Shown: positions 50,879 to 62,105 of the stretch, piece after piece
How the letters are laid out: the number at the start of each line of letters is the position of its first letter
How positions within the stretch are numbered: the first letter of the stretch is position 1
Source of the DNA: Brugia malayi
Taxonomy: Eukaryota > Nematoda > Chromadorea > Rhabditida > Onchocercidae
Length of the DNA stretch: 64,000 nucleotides
Reading direction: 5' to 3'
Assembly: GCF_000002995.4 (NCBI RefSeq)
Contig: NW_025062479.1
Location: 23,676,221-23,740,220 of the forward strand
Made by a program: the position numbers and the translations under genes
The notes under the pieces: generated by a model
The model's database searches: none
What the model was told of the DNA's origin: nothing
Seen by the model: only the letters and a program-made list of their open reading frames with translations

Positions 50879-53800
50879 ATGTGGTGGCTTTATCATATGA
50901 TAAAATATGGACGATTGACACGTCAATGTATTGTCACCACTGTTTGTCAAACTAAAATTGCTACCACACAGTATCATTCATTAAATAATCATTCAAAGTT
51001 ATCACTGATATCATCAGGTCTGATAATTAATTAATTAATCAATTAAATTTTTTTAATTATTGTTAACCTCTTGACCTTTCTAATATAAATTCACTTTAAA
51101 TAACTCAAACATTTCAAATTTCAAATGCAAATGTTCCATTAAAATTCAATTAATAGAATATTTATTAACAATAAAAATTTAAAAAATTATTATTATTGTT
51201 TTTTTTTTTCTTTGCAAAATATATTTTATATAATTTTTTTGTGATATTTCGAAAAAAAAAAGATTTAATCAAAAATTCGATTTTAGTTTAATATTATAAT
51301 AAGAATTTAACAATATAAACAAGAAAGTTACAAATAATAAATATATAAATTAAACATTTGCTATAGCCAAAATTTAGTTTCTCAATGTTTTTTTTTTTTT
51401 TTTATTTTTTGATTTAAATTTTCTTCAAATCTAATTATTCTCTAATTAGTCACATTTATTGCTGTGATTAGTCATTTAATTATCAAATTGATTAGTTATT
51501 AATTAATTCACCGCTATCATTTTTATAAATTATAATGATAAAATCTTGATTATTGAGCTAATCATTATTACAGATCATGATAATCCAAGAATATTTCATA
51601 AAGTGATAACAATTAATTCATTGTTATCATTTTGATTATCACTATCAGTCACATTGAATGTTATCTTGATTATTAAGCTATTCATTATTATAGATCATGA
51701 TAATGAATTGTCTAGGAATATTTCAGAAGTGATAAAAATTAAAATTATCAATCAATTATTAATTAATTCATTGTTATCATTTTGATTATCACTATCAGTC
51801 ACATTGAATAATATTCAATTTAATTATCACTATTAGTCAATCTGAATGTTATCTTGATTGTCGAGCTAATCATTATCATAGATTATAATCATGAATTATT
51901 CAGGAATATTTTAAAAACAGAAAATACTTAAAATTATTAATCATTAATTAATTAATTCATCGTTATCATTTTCATTATCCATTATCAGTCACATTGAATA
52001 TTATCTATTCAATTATTTCTTACTATAACTTATGATGATAAATATATAAAGATTAACTGATAACTGATAACTGATAACAACAATTAAAAAGTAGGACATA
52101 AACAAATGTATGGGTAAATTGCAGAAAATCGTGGAAATAATACAAAAAGATGGATTTTCCTGGGTTGTTTTGGTGTATTTACCCTAGCAGGTGGTTTATC
52201 AGTGCTCAAGAATACAGTTGAAATTGGTTACACAGATGGGCAAAGTATGGAAATGAAAATTGAAAAGAGAAATGATTTGCCAACATATCGAATGGATGAA
52301 GTAAAGAAACATGGGAAAGATGCCCAAAGTATTTGGGTTACTTTTCAAGGGGTTACTTTAGCTTACTTTCTTTTTTTTTTTTTTTTTTTTGTTCAGTAAT
52401 TGGTAATGATTATAAATTATGATATCAATCATTAATTATTATTATTTAATTTCAAATTATCTTATCAATCAATAAATATTATTCAACTACTGTTTATCGT
52501 ATTAATCAGTAATTATTATTATTATTTAATTTCAAATTATCGCATCAATCAACAAATATTATTCAATTACTGTTTATCGTATTAATCAGTAACTATTATT
52601 ATTATTTAATTACAAATTATCGTATCAATCAATAAATATTATTATTTAATTACAAATTATCGTATCAATCAATAAATATTATTATTTAATTACAAATTAT
52701 CGTATCAATCAATAAATATTATTCAATTATTGTTTATCGTATTAATCAGTAATTATTATTATTATTTAATTTCAAATTATCGCATCAATCAATAATTATT
52801 ATTATTTAATTACAAATTATCGTATCAATCAATAAATATTATTATTTAATTACAAATTATCGTATCAATCAATAAATATTATTATTTAATTACAAATTAT
52901 CGTATCAATCAATAAATATTATTATTTAATTACAAATTATCGTATCAATCAATAAATATTATTATTTAATTACAAATTATCGTATCAATCAATAAATATT
53001 ATTATTTAATTACAAATTATCATATCAATCAATAATTGCTAATTTTTAATTGAATTTAATTTATCAAATTTTTATTAAAATGTTATGATGTTAAAAATGA
53101 TAAATTTTTATATATTATTCAATATGGTATTTAATTTATTGTTTATTCAATTATTTATTTAAATTAAATTATGCGAAAAATTTTTGATAAAAAAAAAAAA
53201 TTGTTTAATCTATCTTTTATGTAATAATTTGAAATAGAAAAAAATTTAAAAATTATTAAAATTAGGTATTTTCAAGAATTACTCTGAATGAAATTGCAAT
53301 AATGTCTATTTTTTTTTACTTTTTTTTGGAAATTATTTTAAGAAAATTCAAAACAAAAGATTTACTAATTGATTAATTAATTATTAATTAAAATATAATT
53401 TAAAAGAACAGTATAACACAACAGAACAATTACTTTTTTTTTTGATAAATTTATATGTTTAGTTAATTTTTTTTTTATTAGTTTTTATTAATATTGCTTA
53501 GTTAATTTATTTTTTATTAATTTTTTATTGTTTATATATTTTTTGTTTAGATAATTTAATTAATAAATTTAAAAAAATTTTAAACAATTCAATATTATCA
53601 AAAATGATAATTTCCACCTTTCACTTATCACTAAATTATCAATTTTTTTTTTTTAAAAAAAGGTAATTTTAGTGATTTTTTCAGGGTGTATATGATATAA
53701 CAAATTTTATTCAAAGTCATCCAGGTGGTGATAAGATATTATTAGCTGCAGGTGGTCGTATTGATCCATACTGGAATATTTATCAGCAACATTTAACTCA

Positions 53801-56800
53801 GGAAACATTGGAAATATTGGAAGAATTAAGGATTGGCAATTTAGATGATAATGATATTGTTATCATTGATAAAAGGGTTCAAAAGCTTATCACTAATGCA
53901 ACTTATCATTATCATTATTACATTTATTAGGAAAATTAGAAGAGAAAAATAAAGTATATATAAACTTTTCATTTGAAAAAAATTAAATACATTTTATAAT
54001 TAAACTAATCCGTAATATTAGTATTACTTATTTTTAACTTTTATAAGTTTAATTATCAAATGATCTTAATTATCAAGCTATCATTATCACATATCAATTT
54101 AATTATCACATTAAAGTATGTATTACTTATTTTTAACTTTTACAATCTTAATTATCAAACTTATCACACATCAATTTAATTATCAAATTGAATTGTGTAC
54201 TACCTATTTTTAACCTTTGCAAGTTTAATTATTAAATGATCTTAATTATCAAATTATCATTATCACATATCAAATTAAATTACATACTACTTAACTTTTA
54301 CATTCTTAATTATCAAACTTATCACATATCGAATTAATTATTAAATTAAATTACGTACTACTTATTTGTAACTTTTACAATCTTAATTATCAAACTTATC
54401 ATATATCAAAAAATTTGCACTACTTATTCTTAACTTTTATAAGTTTAAACATGAAATGATCATAATTATCAAGCTATCATTATCACATATCAAATTAACT
54501 TATCAAAGTAAAGTATGTACTACTTATCTTTGACTTTTACAAACTTAATTATCAAATGATCCGACTAATATCACATTATCAAAGTTTGTTTGTTTGTTTT
54601 TTTCCATTCTTTTTTAAATATTTAATTTCTTCTCTCTTTTTTTTTTTCTTTTCAGAATGAAAATGATTCATATGAAAATGATCCAATTCGACATCCGGCA
54701 TTAATTATCAAATCGGAAAAACCGTTCAATGCTGAAACACCGGTCGAATTAATCATGGATAATTTTTATACACCCAATGATTTATTTTATGTTCGAAATC
54801 ATATGCCAGTACCACTTGTATGATCTTTTTTTTTTTTTTGTTTTAAAAATTATTTTAGATTTAATTCATTTAAATATTTCCATTAAAAAAAAGAAATGAT
54901 TTAAAAGAAAGAAAAAAAAATAATCTAATTTTAAAATTAAATTTGCAAAATTTAACAAATGAAACTAAATGAAATAAGTAATTTATTACTAGTTATTATA
55001 TTATAAATATATTTTTTAAATTTTGCATAAAATAATTTGATTTTTTTTAAAAATTTAATTATCATTTTTTTTAAAAATTTTTTTTAATTTCTAAAAATTT
55101 AATGTTTTTATTTGTTCCATTAATTAATTAATTAATAATATCAATTATTGTGTATTCTGAAATTATCAAATAGAAATTTTTTTTTTTAACTAAGTTTTTT
55201 TTTATTAAAAAAAAAAAATGTTTTAAATCAAAAGAAAAAAAAATTTTTTTCACTTATTGTCTACTTTTAAGATTAAAATTAACAAAAATTTAACAAATGA
55301 AACTAAATGGAATAAATAATTTTTTTGTTAGTTATTTATATTATTATTATTTTTTTTTTTTCGAAAAATCTACAAATGATAATATATAAAAATGATTAAA
55401 TTCATAAAATTTAACATTTTTGCTTATTTCATTCATTATTTAATAATAAAAAAAATTTTTTGAAATTTTTATAAATTTTTTAAAATCAATTATTAGAAGA
55501 AAAAAAAAAAAAAAGTGTAATCAATTATGAATAAATGTAAATTTTATAATTTTCATAGGTAGATTGACGCAACAAAGCATAAATTAACAATCGATGGTAT
55601 TTCAATTCAACAACCGTTCGTACTTTCATTAGATGACTTAAAACGTGATTTCACGTGTGTATCCGTCAATGCCACGTTGCAATGCGCCGGTAATCGTCGT
55701 AGTGAAATGGACGCAATTAAAAAAGTTTAAAATTTTACAACTTTATTATAAATATTAATTTTAGTTTATCAATTTTAAGATTGTAATTTTTTTTTTTTTT
55801 TAAATTTAATTGTCATTTTTAAAAGAATTTTTTTTTAAATTTTTAAATTTGTTTTGTTTTGTTTTTTTTATTTTTTCAAATTTTTACAAATATTTGTTTC
55901 ATTCATTGATAATATTAAAATTTAGTATAAAATGATTGAAATTATATATAGTATAATTATTTAAATGCTAGAATTAGCTGTTAGCAAAAATTTAGCATAA
56001 AATAATTAAAATGGTAGTAATTAATTATAATAAAATTATAATTACTTCAAAAAATTTATGCAAATTTTTTAATCCAGTTTTGATACTATTTGTTTATTCT
56101 TTTTTTAGTGTGATTTTAGCACAAATAATAAAATTCGATTAATAATTGTAAAGTAATAATGAGAAAAAAAATTTTTCTTTTATAAATAAATATAAATACT
56201 AAAAAATAAATAATAAATACTGAACATATAAATAAATAAGTATCTAAAAAATGTAAATAAATAAAATATACATAAATAAATATATATTATTAAATAAATA
56301 TAATAAATAATATATATGATAGACATAAATAAATAATAAATGCTAAATATACAATTGAATATTATAAATAAATAAATAAATATATAAGTAAACATAAATA
56401 ATTAAAATAAAATTATTTATAAATAAATAAATATATAAGCAAACATAAATAAATAAATATTATAAATAAATGTAAGTATATAAATAAATAGTATATATAA
56501 TTATATTATATAATAAATATAAATAAATAATAAATACTAAATACATCAATAAATAAATATAAACAAATATAAATAAATAAAATAAATATATAAATAAATA
56601 AATATTTAAATATATATTATAAATAAATTATATATTAAGTGTAAATAAATTACAACATATAAATACGTATAAATACGTAAATAAATTACAACGTATAAAT
56701 ACATAAATAAATTAAATATTTAAATATATATTATAAATAAATATATATTAAATATAAATAAATAATAAATACTAAATAAAATGCATAAAATAAGTGAGAA

Positions 56801-59800
56801 AAAAAAAATTGATTAAAATTTAGGTTCAAGGATTAAATTGGAAGAGTACTGCAATAGGTAATGCAAAATGGACTGGTGTACGATTAAAGGTTATAATAAA
56901 TTTGAAAAATTAATTTAACGAATGAATAATTTTTTTTAAATTTTTAATTTGAAAAAATTTGAACCAAAAAAAAAAGAAAAAAAAAACATTTCAAATAATT
57001 TTATTTTAAAATTTTTGAAGAAATTAATTTTAATTTTACTTTTTTTTTTTAAAAAAAATTTAAATTTGAAACATTAAATGTAGGATGTGCTGATAAAAGC
57101 AGGTATAAATCCAAATGATAAACGTATCAAACATGTGATATTTCGTGGTGCTGATAAGGATAATGAAGGTAATCAGTAATTAAATTATATTTCAAATTTA
57201 AAAAATTATATTTATTTAAATGTATTTTTCAAAAAAAAAAAAAAATTTTCTTTTTTTACATTTCAAATCTAAAAAATATGTTCATTTTTTTTCATTTATT
57301 TACAAAATTATTAATGTAATATTAAATTTCAATTTTTTAAATTTTTCTACGACTTCAAAATTTAAATTTAAAAAAATCAGAAAATTTTAAATTTAAATTT
57401 CAACAAGTCAATATGTTATTCTTAATTTTTTTCATTTATTTATAAAATTATTAATGTAATTTTACATTTCAATTTTTTTATTTTTCTACGACTTCAAAAT
57501 TTAAATTTAAAAAAATTAAAAAAATTTAAATTTCAACAAGTTAATATGTTATTTCTAATTTTTTTCATTTATTTGCAAAATTATTAATTTATTTTTACAT
57601 TACATTTTGTAATTTTTCTACGACTTCAAAACTTAAATTTAAAAAAATTAAAAAAATTTAAATTTTAACAAGTTAATATGTTATTTGCCTTTTTTTTGAA
57701 GTGGAAAAAGAGAGAGAGAGAGAGAGAGGGAATTTACAAAAAATTTTAAAATTTATTTGCTCATCTATTTGATCTATCTATTGATCTAACATTTCAGATC
57801 ATCGATTCTCAATCAATCGATCAAAATTTCTTTCTTATTTTTCTTTTTTTTAATTTTGAAATTTAATTTATCACAATTTTTTTCTTTTTCAAATTGTTCT
57901 AATTCTGCTAATTAGTGATAAATTATAATTAAATTATACTAATCTATCAAAAATTTTAATTACAGGTAATAATTATGAGACATCAATAACATTTGAGAAA
58001 GCTATGAAAGATGAAGTTATCATTGCTTATCAGATGAATGATAAGGATATTCCACGTGATCATGGTTATCCAATACGTTTAATTGCACCTGGTAATAAAC
58101 AAAACCAAAAAAAAAAAAAAAAAAAACATTTTTTTGAAATTTCTTAAAAAAATAGAAATTTAAAATTTAAATTTTAAATGCAATAAAATTTAATCAATTA
58201 AAAAAATTAATTAATTACTTACATTTGTATTTTATTTTAATATTTTATTTTTTTTTCAATTTTTTATTTTTAGTCTAATTTTTGTTTACTAAATTTAAAA
58301 ATTTCATAGCGCAAATCATTGAATCATTTATCATTCAGATTGAATTGGTATATGTAAATAATTTATATCAAATAGATAAATCATTTCATTTAATTATTTC
58401 TGTAAATAATATTTTGCTTTCATTTTGATTTAATATTGATAAAAAGAAAATCCCTCTGATATAATTGTTTAATAAATTTATCATTTATATTTCAACCACT
58501 TTTTATTATCACTTAATTTTATCACTAATTAAGAAATGTTTTCTTAAATTAATTATACTGTAGCTTTTTTAAAAAGATTTGTAAATTATTTTACACTATA
58601 TAACACCTGTGCTTATCATATAAAAAGTTATAGATAAGTAATTTGTAACTAAATAATTTATAGTTTCAATAAATTGAAATTAGAATGTTTGTGATGAGTA
58701 ATTTATAGGTAAGTAATCTATAAGTTACTTGTATACTCAATAAATTGTAATTAGATACTTTATGATAAGCAATTTATAGGTAATATATAAGTAAGTTATA
58801 TATTACTTGTATACTTAATAAACTGAAATTAGATTGTGCATGAAGAGTAACTTATAGTTAATAATTTACTTCTACATTTAGCAAATTGAAATTAGATACT
58901 TTGCGATGAGTAACTTATAGGTTAAGTGACCTACTTGTATACGAAATTATACTGCTTATGATGAGTAACTTATAGCTAAGTAACTTACTTGTATACTCAA
59001 TAAACTGAAATTGTATTGTTTATAACGAGTAACTTATAGGTAAATAATCTACTTGTATCTTTAATAAATTGAAATTAGATTGTTTATGATGAGTAACTTA
59101 TAGGTAAGTAACCTCTATAATAAGTAACTTATGGGTAATTAACTTACTTTTATATTCAATAAATTGAAATTAGATAATTAAAAAAAAAACGAATGAATTA
59201 AATTAAATTTAAATTAGAGAAATTTTTTTTTTAGGAATTGTGGGTGCTCGTCAAGTGAAATTCCTTTCCACTATAATTCTCAGTGAGGAAGAAAGTAAGT
59301 CACATTGGCAAAGGCGAGATTATCGGTAAGTTGTAAAATTAATTAAATTTATTATTTATAATTATTGTATTTTATATTAAATTTAGTTTAATATAAAATA
59401 TATTTAAAAATAAAATTTAATTTAATTAAAATTTTCCATCTTTTTTTCATTTAATTTTCAATATTAGTTCAATTATTTTTGGCTAATAAACAAAATTTGT
59501 TGCAAAGATTATTCACATTCATTAATTATTATAATAGTTTTATTTATTTGAAGAAAAAAAAAAAATTTTGCAATAAATTTTTTAAATTTTACAGAATTAA
59601 TTTTGAATATTAAATCTTTTAAATTGATGAAAAAAGTTTTTTTAGTCATTTGATGATAAATAGACTTTACGGCATTGATAATTTTAATTAATACTTAAAA
59701 AAATATCTATTAAATTATCAATTTATCATTCTTTTATGATAATTTTTAAATGAAATTATTTCATAAAAAAAAATTAAACCAAAGATTGATGAATTTATAA

Positions 59801-61543
59801 ATTCTAAAGATAAATTAATGATAATTTGTTATGATTAGAATTGATATTTTAGAGGTCTTCCACCATTTATTGGTCCAAATGATAAACAAAATTTCGAATT
59901 GGTACCATCAATACAGGATTATCCGGTACAAAGCGCTTTTTGTTTTCCATCTGCGCCAATAAAAATACCACGCTGTAATTTTTTGTTTTTTTCAACAAAT
60001 ATTAATTCGCTTATCATTTAATTTATTTATCACTACTAATTTACTTGTCATTCTAGTAATTTACTTATCATTTAATTTATTTATTACTATTAATTTACTT
60101 ATCATTTAATTTATTTATCACTATCAATTTACTTATCATTCTAGTAATTTACTTATCATTTAATTTATTTATTACTATTAATTTACTTATCATTTAATTT
60201 ATTTATCACTATTAATTTACTTATCATTCTAGTAATTTACTTATCATTTAATTTATTTATTACTATTAATTTACTTATCATTTAATTTATTTATTACTAT
60301 TAATTTACTTATCATTTAATTTATTTATCACTATTAATTTACTTATCATTCTAGTAATTTACTTATCATTTAATTTATTTATTACTATTAATTTACTTAT
60401 CATTTAATTTATTTATCACTACTAATTTACTTATCATTCTAGTAATTTACTTATCATTTAATTTATTTATTACTATTAATTCACTTATCATTTAATTTAT
60501 TTATCACTATTAATTTACTTATCATTCAATTTATTTATCACCATTGATTTACTTATGATTTAAATTATTTATCAATTAATTTATTTATCACTATTGATTT
60601 ACTTATCATTCTAGTAATTTACTTATCATTTAAATTATTTATCACGATTAATTTACTTATAATTTTAGTGATTTACTTACATTTAATTTATTTATCATTT
60701 TTTAATTCACTTATCATTTCATTAATTTATTTATCATTATTAACAAAAAAAAAACTACACTTTTTATAATACCTAATTTTCGCATCTAATTAAATGAATA
60801 GCTTTTGTCTTGAAATATTTTAAAACATTATAAGATTAAATTGAAATTAAAATATTGCATTAACAACAAAAATAATTTTATAAAAGATTAAAGTAATTCT
60901 ATCAAAAAAAAAAAAATATAATTACAACTAATTATAATTAATTTAATGAGTAGAGTAATTGATATCTAATTAATTAATTAGAGTTAATTAGCATTCTTTG
61001 TTATAAAGCTGTTCACTTCAAAATATCATAAATTCTTTGCTAAAACAGGTAATTAATTTATTCAAAATAATTATTGTAGCCAATGGTCAGTTTGATGTGA
61101 TGGGTTACGCTTGGAGTGGTGGCGGACGTGGTATTATACGTGTGGAAGTGTCAATAGACGGTGGTGAAACGTGGCAAGCTGCTCAATTAGTGCAAGATCC
61201 TGATCAAGATATCGTATGTTTTTATAAATAATAATTAAATTTAAATTTTATAATTTTAAATTTTAATTAATTAACAAATAAAAATGTAAACAAAACTGCA
61301 CACACACAAAAAAATTTTATTATTTTTATCTTCTTTTTTTTTTTAAAGGATCATATGTGGTCGTGGACATTTTTTAAATCAACAATAAAAATTCCGGATG
61401 ACGTGAAACAATTAGATTTAGTATGTAAAGCAACCGATCGTTCCTATAATACGCAACCGGATACAGCACGTGGAATTTGGAATATTCGTGGTTTACTTAA
61501 TAATGCATGGCATCATGTTCCGGTTGAAATTACTGATGATTAA
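50879..61543 (+). CDS. SUOX: Sulfite oxidase, mitochondrial (molybdenum cofactor and cytochrome b5 heme)
   Basis: Twelve plus-strand exons: 50879-51017, 52125-52351, 53685-53876, 54656-54817, 55563-55724, 56824-56889, 57084-57168, 57966-58091, 59235-59325, 59853-59974, 61080-61213 and 61349-61543; about 566 aa (human 545). It oxidises sulfite to sulfate in the mitochondrial intermembrane space, passing electrons to cytochrome c. Order: a basic presequence; a hydrophobic sorting segment ([19 protein letters not shown]); a cytochrome b5 domain with heme ligands in HPGG and [13 protein letters not shown]; the Moco domain with [10 protein letters not shown] and the molybdenum Cys in [20 protein letters not shown]; and the dimerisation domain [10 protein letters not shown] .. 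[13 protein letters not shown]. All catalytic landmarks look intact. The 3' end of exon 3 is uncertain (53858 is an alternative). The last codons are part of a minisatellite. Confidence 0.95.
51430..52080. repeat. Diverged repeat in sulfite oxidase intron 1
   Basis: ATTAATTAATTCATTGTTATCATTTTGATTATCACTATCAGTCACATTGAAT and GAGCTAATCATTAT.ACAGATCATGATAA blocks recur three to four times at 150-180-bp spacing. Rich in TTATCA/TGATAA. Confidence 0.75.
52400..53035. repeat. 40-bp tandem repeat in sulfite oxidase intron 2
   Basis: About 15 units of ATTATTATTTAATTACAAAT followed by TATCGTATCAATCAATAAAT. The right half is almost perfectly homogeneous; the left carries variants with an inserted CAATTACTGTTTATCGTATTAATCAGT. 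Confidence 0.94.
53036..53684. other. Sulfite oxidase intron 2, 3' remainder
   Basis: AT-rich, no exon. It ends in TTTTTTCAG before exon 3. Confidence 0.6.
54000..54580. repeat. Degenerate repeat in sulfite oxidase intron 3
   Basis: Units of about 90-110 bp built from TACTACTTATTTTTAACTTTTACAA, CTTAATTATCAAA and ATCACATATCAAATTAA; about five diverged copies. Many TTATCA elements. Confidence 0.75.
54818..55562. other. Sulfite oxidase intron 4
   Basis: AT-rich intron with T- and A-runs, and a rough duplication of TTAACAAATGAAACTAAATG.AATAA (near 54951 and 55289). No exon. The acceptor used is ATAGGTAG, where the second AG keeps the frame. Confidence 0.6.
55725..56823. repeat. Sulfite oxidase intron 5 with (AAAT/ATA)n-rich block
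   Basis: 56190-56780 is an irregular AAATAAATAAATATATAAATAAAT simple-sequence expansion. A minus-strand Ile/Tyr-rich frame at 56180-56395 is its artefact. Confidence 0.85.
57169..57965. repeat. Sulfite oxidase intron 7 with about 120-bp repeat, three copies
   Basis: TTTTTCTACGACTTCAAAATTTAAATTTAAAAAAAT followed by TCAACAAGT.AATATGTTATT recurs near 57342, 57480 and 57615. A (GA)n tract sits at 57711-57730. No exon. Confidence 0.82.
58092..59234. repeat. Sulfite oxidase intron 8 with about 60-bp repeat
   Basis: From about 58615 to 59170, roughly nine diverged units of GATGAGTAACTTATAGGTAAGTAATCTACTTGTATACTCAATAAATTGAAATTAGATTG. Many units contain AGGTAAGTA, a perfect 5' splice-site motif. The first 520 bp of the intron are plain AT-rich sequence. 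Confidence 0.85.
59326..59852. other. Sulfite oxidase intron 9
   Basis: AT-rich intron without a clear repeat or exon. Confidence 0.6.
59998..60740. repeat. 34-bp tandem repeat with TTATCA core (sulfite oxidase intron 10)
   Basis: About 22 units of AATTTACTTATCATTTAATTTATTTATCACTATT, broken by ATTCTAGT inserts at 60053, 60141, 60229, 60351, 60439 and 60611. Insert spacing of 88, 88, 122, 88 and 172 bp shows a higher-order structure. Each unit has one or two TTATCA motifs. Confidence 0.93.
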
Positions 61544-61850
61544 TTTGCACTCATATTCCGGTTGAAATTACTGATGATTAATTAGCATCATATACCGGTT
61601 GAAATTATTGATGATTAATTTGCACTCATATTCCGGTTGAAATTATTGATGATTAATTTGCACTCATATTCCGGTTGAAATTATTGATGACTAATTAGCA
61701 TCATATACCGCTTGAAATTATTGATGATTAATTTGCACTCATATTCCGGTTGAAATTATTGATGACTAATTAGCATCATATACCGCTTGAAATTATTGAT
61801 GATTAATTTGCACTCATATTCCGGTTGAAATTATTGATGATAAATTTGCA
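61509..61850 (+). repeat. Coding-tail minisatellite spanning the sulfite oxidase stop codon
   Basis: Nine units of about 37-38 bp with core CCGGTTGAAATTATTGATGATTAA. The first unit is the last codons of the gene (..VPVEITDD, stop at 61541-61543); eight more follow in the 3' UTR. Two unit types interleave, one with TTTGCACTCATATTCCGG and one with AGCATCATATACCG. The coding unit's GCATCATGTTCCGG is closest to the second type. Confidence 0.95.
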
Positions 61851-61924
61851 TTCATGTTCATATTCATCATATTCAAAAAGTTCGATTAAATGATCAAAAG
61901 TTTGGTCAAAAAGTTTGATCAAAA

Positions 61925-62105
61925 AGTGATTAAAAGCGATCAACAGTGATCAGTGCTGTTGTTTGATAGATATTGATTAAAAGCGATCAATAGTGATCAG
62001 TGCTGTTGTTTGATAGATATTGATTAAAAGCGATCAATAGTGATCAGTGCTGTTGTTTGATAGATATTGATTAAAAGCGATCAATAGTGATCAGTGCTGT
62101 CATTT
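61925..62105. repeat. 47-bp tandem repeat, four copies
   Basis: AAAAGCGATCAA.AGTGATCAGTGCTGTTGTTTGATAGATATTGATT occurs at about 61933, 61980, 62027 and 62074, nearly identical. GATC occurs twice per unit. It probably lies in or just beyond the sulfite oxidase 3' UTR. Confidence 0.93.

Noticed and set aside
56180..56395. Minus-strand Ile/Tyr-rich membrane-like frame
   Set aside because: Artefact of an AAATAAATATA simple-sequence expansion inside a sulfite oxidase intron.
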